DNA of 51,397 nt. Origin: Oscillospiraceae bacterium. Its GTDB lineage: Bacteria; Bacillota; Clostridia; Oscillospirales; Oscillospiraceae. Positions 30,601 to 37,148 of the stretch are shown one piece after another (the first letter of the stretch is position 1; each line of letters starts with the position of its first letter). A program made the translations under genes and the position numbers. The DNA lies in assembly GCA_015067605.1 (NCBI GenBank), contig SVME01000004.1, positions 1 to 51,397 on the forward strand, written 5' to 3'. The notes under the pieces are model-generated. The model had not been told where the DNA came from, made no database searches, and saw only the letters and a list, made by a program, of their open reading frames with translations.

Positions 30601-32277
30601 AATAGCTACGTTGCGGTCAAAACCGGCGACAATTCCGCCTGGTACATGACCAACGGCTATCAGGGCCAGGGTATCTCCTCTGTCAAGCTGTACAACACCG
30701 AGGTGGTAGGCACCTCCAGCGACAAGCTCTATGTACCTATGGGCCGTGAAATCACCTTCACTCTGGTGGACAACGGCGACGGCACCCTGACCCTCAGCTA
30801 TGTGGCGGCGACCTGTCCCCATACCATCCACGATGTGAACGGCTACTGCATCAACTGCGGCGAATTTGTGGGCCATGGCTTCGTGGACGGTATCTGCACC
30901 CAGTGCGGCGGTGTCTGCCAGCACGATTTTGTAGATGGTGTCTGTGCCCTGTGCGGCTCTATTTATCAGGACTACTACCTGTTCGGCTATATCAACGGTG
31001 CCAACTACGGTTGTGAGGAGGACTACGCCAATCGTGGCGACTATCTGTTCGAGGAAGGCCAGCTAGTGGCCACCTTCGATTCCGACAGCTATGTTGCCGT
31101 CAAGACCGCCGATAACAACACCTGGTATATGACCAACGGTTGGCAAGGCTTCGAAACCACCTCCGCCATTCTGTACAATACCGCTACCAGTGAAATCGTT
31201 GCGGATAAGATGTTTGTTCCCGGCGGCGTGGAGATTACCTTCACACTGGAGGAAAATGACAACGGAACCTTGACCCTGAGCTACGAGGTGGCGGAGCCGG
31301 AGGAAATCGTCCCCCCCACCATTACCCTGAGCTATCCCACCCTAAGCTTCGAGGATCAGATTCAGTACAATGTTTACTTCACCCTGTCTGATATGACTAA
31401 TGTGACGGAGATGGGTCTGGTCACCTTCGATTCCAAGCTAACCACCGGCACCATCGCCGATGCTGTGGACGTGATTCCCGGTTACACCACCTCCGGTTCC
31501 AGCTTTATTGCCCACACCAGAGGCATTCCCGCCAAGAATCTGGGCGATGCGCTGTACTTCAAGGTGTATGCAATGCTGGTTGACGGCTCTTACATCTACA
31601 CCGACATCGCCGGCTACAACGCCGTTGCCTACGCCAAGACTATCCTCAGCAGCAGTTCTACCTCCATGGATGCCAAGCGGCTGATGGTGGCCATGCTGAA
31701 CTACGGTGCTGCAGCGCAGGTGGCCTTCAGCTACAATACCGACAACCTGATGAACGCTTTCCTGAAGGAACCGGCACAGAATCTGATTCAGCCCTACAAC
31801 GAGTCCATGGTGGACGATGTGGTGACGGCCAGCACTGCCAAAGCCGGTCACTTCGTAATGCAGTCCGGCTCCTATACGAGCATTTATCCCACAGTATCCT
31901 TCGAGGGTGCCTTCTCCGTCAACTACTACTTCGCTGCAGGCAAGAACCCTGACAACGGCCTGACCTTCGTATATTGGGACGCCGCGGCCTACAACAGTGT
32001 GGATAAACTGACCACCGCCAACGCCACCGGCAGAATGAAAATGGTGCTCGATGGCGATAAGTGGACTGCTGCTGTGGAGGGCATCGCCGCCAAGGATATC
32101 GATAAGACCATCTATGTTGCGGCCATCTATCAGTCCGACGGCACGGTCTACACCTCCAAGGTGATTCCGTATAGCATCGGTAAGTATTGCGAGGGCATCG
32201 CCGCCAGCGGCAACGCCTTCGGTGCCGCCACTGCAGTCTATGGCTACTACGCTAAGACCTATTTCGCAAATCTGTAA
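27682..32277 (+). CDS. very large secreted surface protein with Cys-rich and paired beta domains
   Basis: A 1531-residue protein with a signal peptide (about 1-36). Residues 45-240 match the N-domain of the 859-aa paralogue, with INIHTR (H201) and NSMGC (C218), a YkuD-like pattern. Then an SH3-like stretch (about 340-400), zinc-ribbon-like Cys/His repeats (about 524-620), a Ser/Tyr/Thr-rich region, and four tandem 17-residue modules of the form CxHxYxNGxCxxCGxx (about 867-935). Two roughly 110-residue domains beginning YYLFGFINGANY (about 936) and YYLFGYINGANY (about 1097) are separated by further CxxC modules. The last 320 residues repeat the C-terminal domain of the paralogue. AGGAGG site 6 bases before the ATG. 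No sortase motif. A cell-surface or carbohydrate-contact role is inference. Confidence 0.85.
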   Translation: MRYSFGKRIWSMLLVIVLTLGMLPVFASHVEVEAEAAISGLDSLTCANIISNTTRRNYIDTMMRYYINNYSSLSSALTAGKSVVFMFEGGSDYYDTYAYADGSGQTRMQAVCIVVQLNSSGKPYIAFSSERCCSIPDNANYVTPGYETSGSTTILDGIYKMTTVNHNGNYAAHTTTCYTGWYTPYAGSTGYSYDCNGINIHTRSVNYALSGGGNSMGCQLIGYGASSSNEYNQFMKTVTGCTFNAYDGTQRTFSSTGSYTGYYVVDRQLGLMNPGGVEYGSGSLIELYTKGDLNGITAFSTSARANASFGYTSDCDFYPSSCEFKITNSSTMNSEPCAEGSNDSEVLQNISAGQTFTSVGMYKNTAGNYWYQVETSSGDPGYIYAGDTTYVKEITSDITISDYDVPNGHVAGDKFYVTGSIKSKGNRIDTAATWIHSGFGTSGSKVTGGSDTVSGYSYTLVNSPIDFATSFGDLTSGKYTYAISATYTNYYAKSAQTLGTNTGTKMLVEEYFMVIPSSVSQSSCSHSYTTTSVKAATCTAAGVQVQSCSKCGLVTEQTVPAKGHSYGAWSVSNATCTTAGTKSRTCTACGDVETQTIAASHTYNLTTHTATCGDYARYEFICSKCGHNYVLKANELAAGWIDYLPTGMAASLFRTKTQYRYADYQTKTSYESSMSGYTLKSSQWVQSGTGTVNYVNSWPSGFSTSSSLYTKYNNRNSKMTASETATTKTSINSDKVVGYLYYHWCYSGSYYSTSSKSGSYTTFHAYYDTTNPSSFTCDTSDMSYKTAHSTCSNSDWWFVTDVYAQSYTSYKKQFTYERWSDFSGWSDTPVTASTTRKVETRTVYQLKEATMGSHVWSGGSCAVCGETCAHQYSNGVCSLCGKSCIHSYINGSCSICGKVCSHVYANGTCTTCGNVCVHNYVNGTCTVCGLNEKVNEYYLFGFINGANYACEEDYENIGQYKFVDGKLTATFTQNSYVAVKTGDNSAWYMTNGYQGQGISSVKLYNTEVVGTSSDKLYVPMGREITFTLVDNGDGTLTLSYVAATCPHTIHDVNGYCINCGEFVGHGFVDGICTQCGGVCQHDFVDGVCALCGSIYQDYYLFGYINGANYGCEEDYANRGDYLFEEGQLVATFDSDSYVAVKTADNNTWYMTNGWQGFETTSAILYNTATSEIVADKMFVPGGVEITFTLEENDNGTLTLSYEVAEPEEIVPPTITLSYPTLSFEDQIQYNVYFTLSDMTNVTEMGLVTFDSKLTTGTIADAVDVIPGYTTSGSSFIAHTRGIPAKNLGDALYFKVYAMLVDGSYIYTDIAGYNAVAYAKTILSSSSTSMDAKRLMVAMLNYGAAAQVAFSYNTDNLMNAFLKEPAQNLIQPYNESMVDDVVTASTAKAGHFVMQSGSYTSIYPTVSFEGAFSVNYYFAAGKNPDNGLTFVYWDAAAYNSVDKLTTANATGRMKMVLDGDKWTAAVEGIAAKDIDKTIYVAAIYQSDGTVYTSKVIPYSIGKYCEGIAASGNAFGAATAVYGYYAKTYFANL

Positions 32278-32289
32278 TTGATAACACAT

Positions 32290-32322
32290 AAATCGCCACG
32301 GGCCTTGACCCGTGGCGATTTT
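32290..32322 (+). terminator. terminator of the 1531-aa gene
   Basis: A 13-bp perfect stem (AAATCGCCACGGG with CCCGTGGCGATTT, 6-base loop) lies 12 bases after the stop, ending in TTTT. Confidence 0.85.
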
Positions 32323-32365
32323 CCCGTCATGGACGTATAATCGTTTAGCGGCGTATCAAACAACG

Positions 32366-32428
32366 TATAAGCAAAAGTTGGAATAAAAGGGTTGGCACTT
32401 TGCCGAAAGAGAGTTTTTAGGGGTGCCC
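32366..32428. mobile_element. truncated copy of the GGGCACC element
   Basis: About 60 bases match the right end of the element at 17738-17899, from ATAAGCAAAAGTTGG to GTTTTTAGGGGTGCCC, with a few changes. The left part is missing. Just upstream (about 32336-32350) is TATAATCGTTTAGC, a single degenerate end of the AAATTATCGTTTAGC family, so both element families met here too and have since decayed. Confidence 0.75.
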
Positions 32429-32448
32429 GATAATCTATCGCATTAATA

Positions 32449-32476
32449 CCCCCCGTTGGCGATGGCCGACGGGGGG
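32449..32476 (-). terminator. hairpin at the 3' end of the ESCRT-like operon
   Basis: A strong stem of CCCCCCGTTGGC with GCCGACGGGGGG (one G-T pair) begins 6 bases beyond the stop of the last gene of the operon. The following T run is poor, so it may be a weak intrinsic terminator or a 3' stabiliser. Confidence 0.55.
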
Positions 32477-32482
32477 ATGGCT

Positions 32483-33433
32483 TTAGAGATTATTAAAAAA
32501 GTCCGACATATTTTTACTTTGCCGAAGTACATCGGTTTTGCTGGTGGGCTGCTCCTGTTCGGAGGTGTGGGCAGCAGGCGCTGGGGTCGCCGCAACGGTT
32601 TGCACGATCTGGATGGGCGGTTGCTTCTCCGGCTCCGGATTTTTTACATGGGCCACAATGCTACGGAACATGGGCATATCCACCACCACTTCCTTATTGC
32701 GGATGGCATCCTGCGCCATAGTATAGCGGCTCTTGAAGCGAACCATCGCCAGCTCCTTCACCCCCCGCTGCATAAAACGCAGGGTGATGACCAGCTGCCG
32801 GAGGGTCAAGCCCTCCGCCGCCACGGCCAAATCTCGGGTACGCAACCCCTCCTTCAGGGGGAAGCCTTTGCCGATGACGGCACTATAAAAGGCCTCTCGC
32901 TCGTCCAAATCCGGCAAGTCGAACCGGCACACCAGCAACTGGCGCATCAGCTCCACCGGCACTGCCTCATGATTTTCTTCAATCACAACAAAAATCACAG
33001 GCAGGTTCTGCTGCTCGCACAGCTGGATCATCTGAGCAAGGCAATTGCCCAGCGCCGCAGAATCACTGCAGCCCTGCAGATTCTGGCAAATCAGGATGGC
33101 AGACTCACCGTCACTCCAACGCTTCATCAGCGCCACCAGCCGCTGCTCCATGTCCTCGTTTAAATCTGCACCAGACAGCTCATAGCAGGCATATTTTTGC
33201 TGGGCAAGACTGCCGGCCAAGGCTCTGGCCAGCGTCCGCTTTCCGGTCCCCGCCTCGCCGCAGTACAAAAACGCTGCGCTTTTCCGGATGCCCAGCATGG
33301 AGTCCAGCTCCGGTATCGGAACCACGCTTTTCATCATGCGCACCCAATAGGTTTCCAGCTTCAGCTTGCTCAAATCCTTCTCAGGCTGGAAGCTCCGCTC
33401 CCCTATCCATTTTTCGGGACTGATATGCTCCAT
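32483..33433 (-). CDS. degenerate AAA-family ATPase, partner of the Vps4-like protein
   Basis: A 316-residue protein with a P-loop fold resembling AAA proteins. The Walker A segment is GEAGTGKR (59-66): the lysine is kept but the Mg-binding Ser/Thr position is Arg. At the Walker B position ILICQN (113-118) the usual Asp-Glu is Gln-Asn. It may bind nucleotide but should hydrolyse it poorly. A helical lid domain follows, then a Pro/Gln-rich linker and a short conserved-looking tail (NMSDFFNNL). It starts 3 bases after the active AAA gene, so the two are co-translated and could form a mixed assembly. Confidence 0.75.
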   Translation of the reverse strand: MEHISPEKWIGERSFQPEKDLSKLKLETYWVRMMKSVVPIPELDSMLGIRKSAAFLYCGEAGTGKRTLARALAGSLAQQKYACYELSGADLNEDMEQRLVALMKRWSDGESAILICQNLQGCSDSAALGNCLAQMIQLCEQQNLPVIFVVIEENHEAVPVELMRQLLVCRFDLPDLDEREAFYSAVIGKGFPLKEGLRTRDLAVAAEGLTLRQLVITLRFMQRGVKELAMVRFKSRYTMAQDAIRNKEVVVDMPMFRSIVAHVKNPEPEKQPPIQIVQTVAATPAPAAHTSEQEQPTSKTDVLRQSKNMSDFFNNL

Positions 33434-33436
33434 GGC

Positions 33437-34711
33437 TTATCCCAGCTCCGCCTGTCCGCGCTTGATCTGCTCCTCCCAATCGTCCAGTTCCTTGAGGATA
33501 GAGTCCTTGGGGGTGGGCAGAGAATTATTGCGCACCTCATCAAAGAAGGCCTTGTCGATAGCGTAGCTGCCGCTCTTCAGGGCCTCCAGCGCCGCCTTCT
33601 CACTGCCGTACTTCTTCATCACGTCCTTGACAATCGCCGCTTTCAGCTTCGCCACCAGACGGTCAATGTCACGGTAGTTATACATTTCCGTTTCCTGTGC
33701 CATATAAGCAAAGGTCAAATCGCTACCCAAGGCCACCACGCCGGACAAATCACGCTTAAACTTAGCCTCACGGGCAGACGCATCCGGCAGGGGCACACGA
33801 ATCAGCTCCACACGGTCCAGCATGGCATTATCCACCTGACGGGGATAGTTGGTGGCGCCGATGAAGATGATGGGCTTCTTGGATTCGTCGATGCGGTTAT
33901 AGCCGGTGAGGAAGGAGGTGGTCAGAGATGCTGCGTAGTTGGGCAGATCCGGCAAGGAACGGCTCTTGCATACGCCGTCCACCTCGTCGAAGAAGATGAT
34001 ACAAGGAGCGTTCTTCTCCGCCTCCTCGAACACCTTTGCCACGATTTTTTCCGCATCGCCCACGTACTTGCTCAGCACGTCGGAGCCTTCCAGCGACATA
34101 TACTTGTAGTCCTTGTCCATCAGCTCATGGGCGAAGGCCTTGATAATATAGGTCTTGCCACAACCGGGAGGGCCGTAGAAGAAGAAGGAATGGATCTTCT
34201 TCATCTTCAAGAAATCCTTCAGCTCGGCAATTTGCAGATCCTGGATACAGCCACGGAGCTGATCTTTCAAATCCTCCATGCCGGACACGTCCTCGAAGGA
34301 ATGGGAGGGCATCTCCTTGAACCAGTTGGCAACCTCCTGATCCGACACCGCAGGTGCCTTGGCCTGAGGCTTGTTGGCTTCCACCTTATTGGTGGAGGGG
34401 GCTGGGTTTTTGGCGGCGGCTTCCTTCTGGGAAGCTTCCGCAATCCGCTTGGCCAGCTCCGGATCGATGGCAGTGGCAATCTTGCGAATCTGGTCATTCA
34501 GCTCCTTCAGGCGACGCTGCTGGTACAGCCGCTCCTCGCCCACGCTCATGCGCGCCATCTCATAACGCAGGTACGCCGCCTGCTGCAGCAGCCGGCACTG
34601 CTCCTTGGAGGGCTTGCCGCCGTTGCGGTCAAACTCGTTCTCCGCCTGGGCCTCATAGGCTACGCAGAGGTTTTCCTTGGTTTGCATTTTGCGGATATAA
34701 TCGTTATCCAT
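33437..34711 (-). CDS. Vps4/katanin-clade AAA ATPase with MIT-like N-domain
   Basis: A 424-residue protein. Residues about 5-80 form three predicted helices of the size and pattern of an MIT domain; a Pro/Ala/Lys linker (about 95-125) leads to one AAA domain. Motifs: FEDVSGMEDLK (139-149), Walker A GPPGCGKT (180-187), pore loop SKYVGDAEK (214-222; the Vps4 clade has SKWMGESEK), Walker B IIFFDEVD, sensor 1 GATN (285-288) and DRVELIRVPLPDASAR (R300 as the arginine finger), which parallels the Vps4 segment before IPLP. Vps4 pulls ESCRT-III subunits out of polymers with its pore loops after its MIT domain grips their tails. The two preceding genes encode candidate substrates. Start at 34711 after AAGGGGAG. 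Confidence 0.85.
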   Translation of the reverse strand: MDNDYIRKMQTKENLCVAYEAQAENEFDRNGGKPSKEQCRLLQQAAYLRYEMARMSVGEERLYQQRRLKELNDQIRKIATAIDPELAKRIAEASQKEAAAKNPAPSTNKVEANKPQAKAPAVSDQEVANWFKEMPSHSFEDVSGMEDLKDQLRGCIQDLQIAELKDFLKMKKIHSFFFYGPPGCGKTYIIKAFAHELMDKDYKYMSLEGSDVLSKYVGDAEKIVAKVFEEAEKNAPCIIFFDEVDGVCKSRSLPDLPNYAASLTTSFLTGYNRIDESKKPIIFIGATNYPRQVDNAMLDRVELIRVPLPDASAREAKFKRDLSGVVALGSDLTFAYMAQETEMYNYRDIDRLVAKLKAAIVKDVMKKYGSEKAALEALKSGSYAIDKAFFDEVRNNSLPTPKDSILKELDDWEEQIKRGQAELG

Positions 34712-34723
34712 ATGTATCTCCCC

Positions 34724-35335
34724 TTAAATGTCTTCCAGAACGCCATACAGGTGGCGGTCGATTTCGTCCATCTGGGCTTTCAGCTCCGCATCGGTCATGG
34801 GCACCGCATTTTGAGGTGCCGCCGCAGGTTGCACGTAGGCCGGCTGCTCCGGCTGCAAGGCATCTGCCAGAATCGCATCCAGCTCCGCCTCATAACGACC
34901 GCCGGACACCCGATTCATCACCCGACTCTGGTTCTGGTATTCACGGGTCAAGCGGGCATCGGTACTTTGCATCTGACCGATGCCACGGCGCAGGCCGCCC
35001 ACGTCCGCACGCTGGGTCTTCCCGGTAATCCGGTTCATATCCTGCAGCACCGCCGTCAGCTCGCTGGTGGTGCGGTTGAGCTCATCGGTGGTGGAGATAT
35101 CGTCCATCTCCTGATAGGCCGCCTGAGTGGTGGAAATCAATCCCGCCAGGGTGCGGATTCGCTCATAATTGGAGGGGCGAGGAGAACCGGACTGCTTTTG
35201 CTCACGGGCGAAGCGCAGCTCCCGCTCCATCATGGCCTCGTATTTCTCCAAAATCCTGCGCAGCTCCACCTTCGTTTTGAAGATTTTCAGGTCCAATTCT
35301 TCCTGATTGACAGGCTCTTTCTTTCTAAACAGCAT
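34724..35335 (-). CDS. ESCRT-III/Snf7-like helical protein 2
   Basis: A 203-residue, almost wholly helical protein. It opens MLFRKKEP, like the membrane-facing start of ESCRT-III and PspA-family proteins, followed by a basic long helix (LDLKIFKTKVELRRILEKY, ERELRFAREQK) and a second helical region (TTSELTAVLQDMNRI) that resembles the Snf7 core around its Met-Asn segment. A Pro/Gln/Ala linker leads to a C-terminal helix where DAELKAQMDEID (182-193) has MIM1 spacing. It is paralogous to the gene at 35337, which ends 1 base before its start. The assignment is by pattern; no search was possible. Confidence 0.6.
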   Translation of the reverse strand: MLFRKKEPVNQEELDLKIFKTKVELRRILEKYEAMMERELRFAREQKQSGSPRPSNYERIRTLAGLISTTQAAYQEMDDISTTDELNRTTSELTAVLQDMNRITGKTQRADVGGLRRGIGQMQSTDARLTREYQNQSRVMNRVSGGRYEAELDAILADALQPEQPAYVQPAAAPQNAVPMTDAELKAQMDEIDRHLYGVLEDI

Positions 35336-35336
35336 A

Positions 35337-35972
35337 TCAAAGCTCGCTTTCCAGCGCCTGCACAAATGCTAGGGTGGAATTCAGGTCTGCCTCCAGACCG
35401 GCATTTTCCACGCTCATACCCTCCAAATCCGCCAGCATATCGCCAGTGAAGGGCATATTGACAAATGCCTCGCTGTCGCCGGCCAGACATGTATTGATGT
35501 CGGTGCCGCTAATCAGCCGCTCCACCACATCGTCGGACACCAGCTGGTGGATGGAGGTGGGCAGTACGTTCTCCATGCCGCCCTCACGGCGAGCGGCGTT
35601 CTTGTCCATCTTCTTGATCTGGCGGTCAATGGTGAAGCTATGGGGGCGCTCCGTGGAGCTGGAAATCCGATTCAGAATCTTCAGGGCGGAGCCCATCTCA
35701 TTCATGGTGGAGAACAGCTCGTTGGTGGTGCGCACGTCACGCAGATTCTCCTGCGCCTGCTTGATGACACCCAGACCGTAGTAGGCGTGCTTGATTTTGC
35801 CCACGGACTTGGGATTCTCGGAGCCGTTCTTGCGGCTGAACCGCAGAGCCCGCAGCTCACGGTTGATGATGATCTTATACTGATCCTCCAGACGGCGCAG
35901 CTGGATATCCAAATCCAGAATCATTTCGTCCTTGGACTTCTTATTCTTGGAGAAGGGATTGGTGAATTCCAT
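35337..35972 (-). CDS. ESCRT-III/Snf7-like helical protein 1
   Basis: A 211-residue helical protein. N-terminus MEFTNPFSKNKKSK, then LDLDIQLRRLEDQYKIIINRELRALRFSRK (about 20-49), and ELFSTMNEMGSALKILNRI (about 84-102), which lines up with the corresponding part of the 203-aa protein (TSELTAVLQDMNRI). An acidic C-terminal half ends in a helix where EADLNSTLAFVQ (194-205) again has MIM1-like spacing. Small size, basic N-half, acidic C-half and a terminal helix are the ESCRT-III plan. AAAGGAG site before the ATG; the 358-aa gene stops 18 bases upstream. Confidence 0.6.
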   Translation of the reverse strand: MEFTNPFSKNKKSKDEMILDLDIQLRRLEDQYKIIINRELRALRFSRKNGSENPKSVGKIKHAYYGLGVIKQAQENLRDVRTTNELFSTMNEMGSALKILNRISSSTERPHSFTIDRQIKKMDKNAARREGGMENVLPTSIHQLVSDDVVERLISGTDINTCLAGDSEAFVNMPFTGDMLADLEGMSVENAGLEADLNSTLAFVQALESEL

Positions 35973-35990
35973 TTTCGTTGCTCCTTTCGG

Positions 35991-37067
35991 TTACATATTC
36001 AGCATGGCTTCGTTTTCCTGCGCTTCCAGAGTGGCCTCATTTTCCAGGCCCTCACGGATGCCTGCCTCCTTGGAGGCCTCCTTGCGCTCCAGCTCTTCAT
36101 ATTCCATGGCGTGACGGATGATTCGATCCACCATCTCGGGAGAGCTGTACATGGCATCCAGAGAACGGGTGAAGTCCTTGTTCAGGCGCTCCATCTCGTC
36201 AATCTGGTGTTCCAGCTTCAGCATTTCGCTCTGGAACTGCTCTTGCTGCTTGCGGATATGGTCAAGGGTCTGCTCATCCACCAGTGCGTCTGCCTGAGTC
36301 ATCTGGTTCTCCAGCGTACGAATAGTGGACATATTCTGCTGCAAAGCAGCCTCGTTGGTGGCCTTCTGGCGCTCCAGATTCTCGATGCTGTCGCTGAGCT
36401 GAATCACCTTCACACGAGCAGTGTCGATGCCACGGGCACCGGCAGACAGCTGGTTGCTACCGAAGCCCAGCTCGTCAATCTCACGAACCAAGTCCGGACG
36501 GCGAACGGAAATCTTCTTCAAATCCTCACGGCAAACCTCATAGTCAGCCTTGTACTTCTCCAGCATCTTCTCCTGCTGGGTCATGGATCTGGTCAGCTCG
36601 TCAATCTTGCGGGACAGCTCCACGATGTCACGGTGCATATCCAGCCGGCGGACACGCTTCTCTACGATGTCGGAAGGACGATCCATGTCCTTCTCGCCGA
36701 TGTCACGACGGGCACGGGTGATGCCGTAGGTCATGCCCTTGATAATCCGGTCGGCAGTTTCCTCGTTGCCATAGCGGATGGCATCGGGCAGGTACTCCGT
36801 TAAGTACAGAATCCGGCGGTCAATTTCTGTGGTATCCAGCCGCAGCACCTGCGCACGGTCAATCTGGCTGGTCAGGCCGCCAATGGTGCGGCGGTACCAG
36901 TCCATCTTCTCGGGGCTGATGCGGCCGGAAATGTCAGCGCTCTCCGCAAAGCGAATCTGCGCCAGCTTCATTGCGATCTGCTGGGTGGAACTTCTGACGT
37001 CGCTGACCGTTTCACGGTCGGTTCTCTGGGGCTGCTGCTCTTTCTTGAACAAATCTAAAAATGCCAT
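35991..37067 (-). CDS. coiled-coil protein of the ESCRT-like operon
   Basis: A 358-residue protein with no recognised family. It opens MAFLDLFKKEQQP, similar to the two Snf7-like proteins (Phe followed by Lys-rich residues). Helical throughout, with a coiled coil from about 135 to 320 (SRKIDELTRSMTQQEKMLEKY, SIENLERQKATNEAALQQNM) and an acidic Glu/Ala/Asn-rich tail. It could be a larger structural member of the same polymer family or an adaptor; this is inference. AGGAGG site; 81 bases after the previous gene. Confidence 0.7.
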   Translation of the reverse strand: MAFLDLFKKEQQPQRTDRETVSDVRSSTQQIAMKLAQIRFAESADISGRISPEKMDWYRRTIGGLTSQIDRAQVLRLDTTEIDRRILYLTEYLPDAIRYGNEETADRIIKGMTYGITRARRDIGEKDMDRPSDIVEKRVRRLDMHRDIVELSRKIDELTRSMTQQEKMLEKYKADYEVCREDLKKISVRRPDLVREIDELGFGSNQLSAGARGIDTARVKVIQLSDSIENLERQKATNEAALQQNMSTIRTLENQMTQADALVDEQTLDHIRKQQEQFQSEMLKLEHQIDEMERLNKDFTRSLDAMYSSPEMVDRIIRHAMEYEELERKEASKEAGIREGLENEATLEAQENEAMLNM

Positions 37068-37148
37068 TTTATCGATCCTCCTGTTTTATGGATGGAATGT
37101 GCTATATTTATCAATCACATGGCGGCACACCGCCCGTGAGGGACTTCG

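Noticed and set aside
33197..35449. A 750-codon open frame antisense to the AAA and Snf7-like genes
   Set aside because: Low-complexity His/Leu/Gln-rich translation opposite three well-supported genes with ribosome sites; no promoter or start signal.
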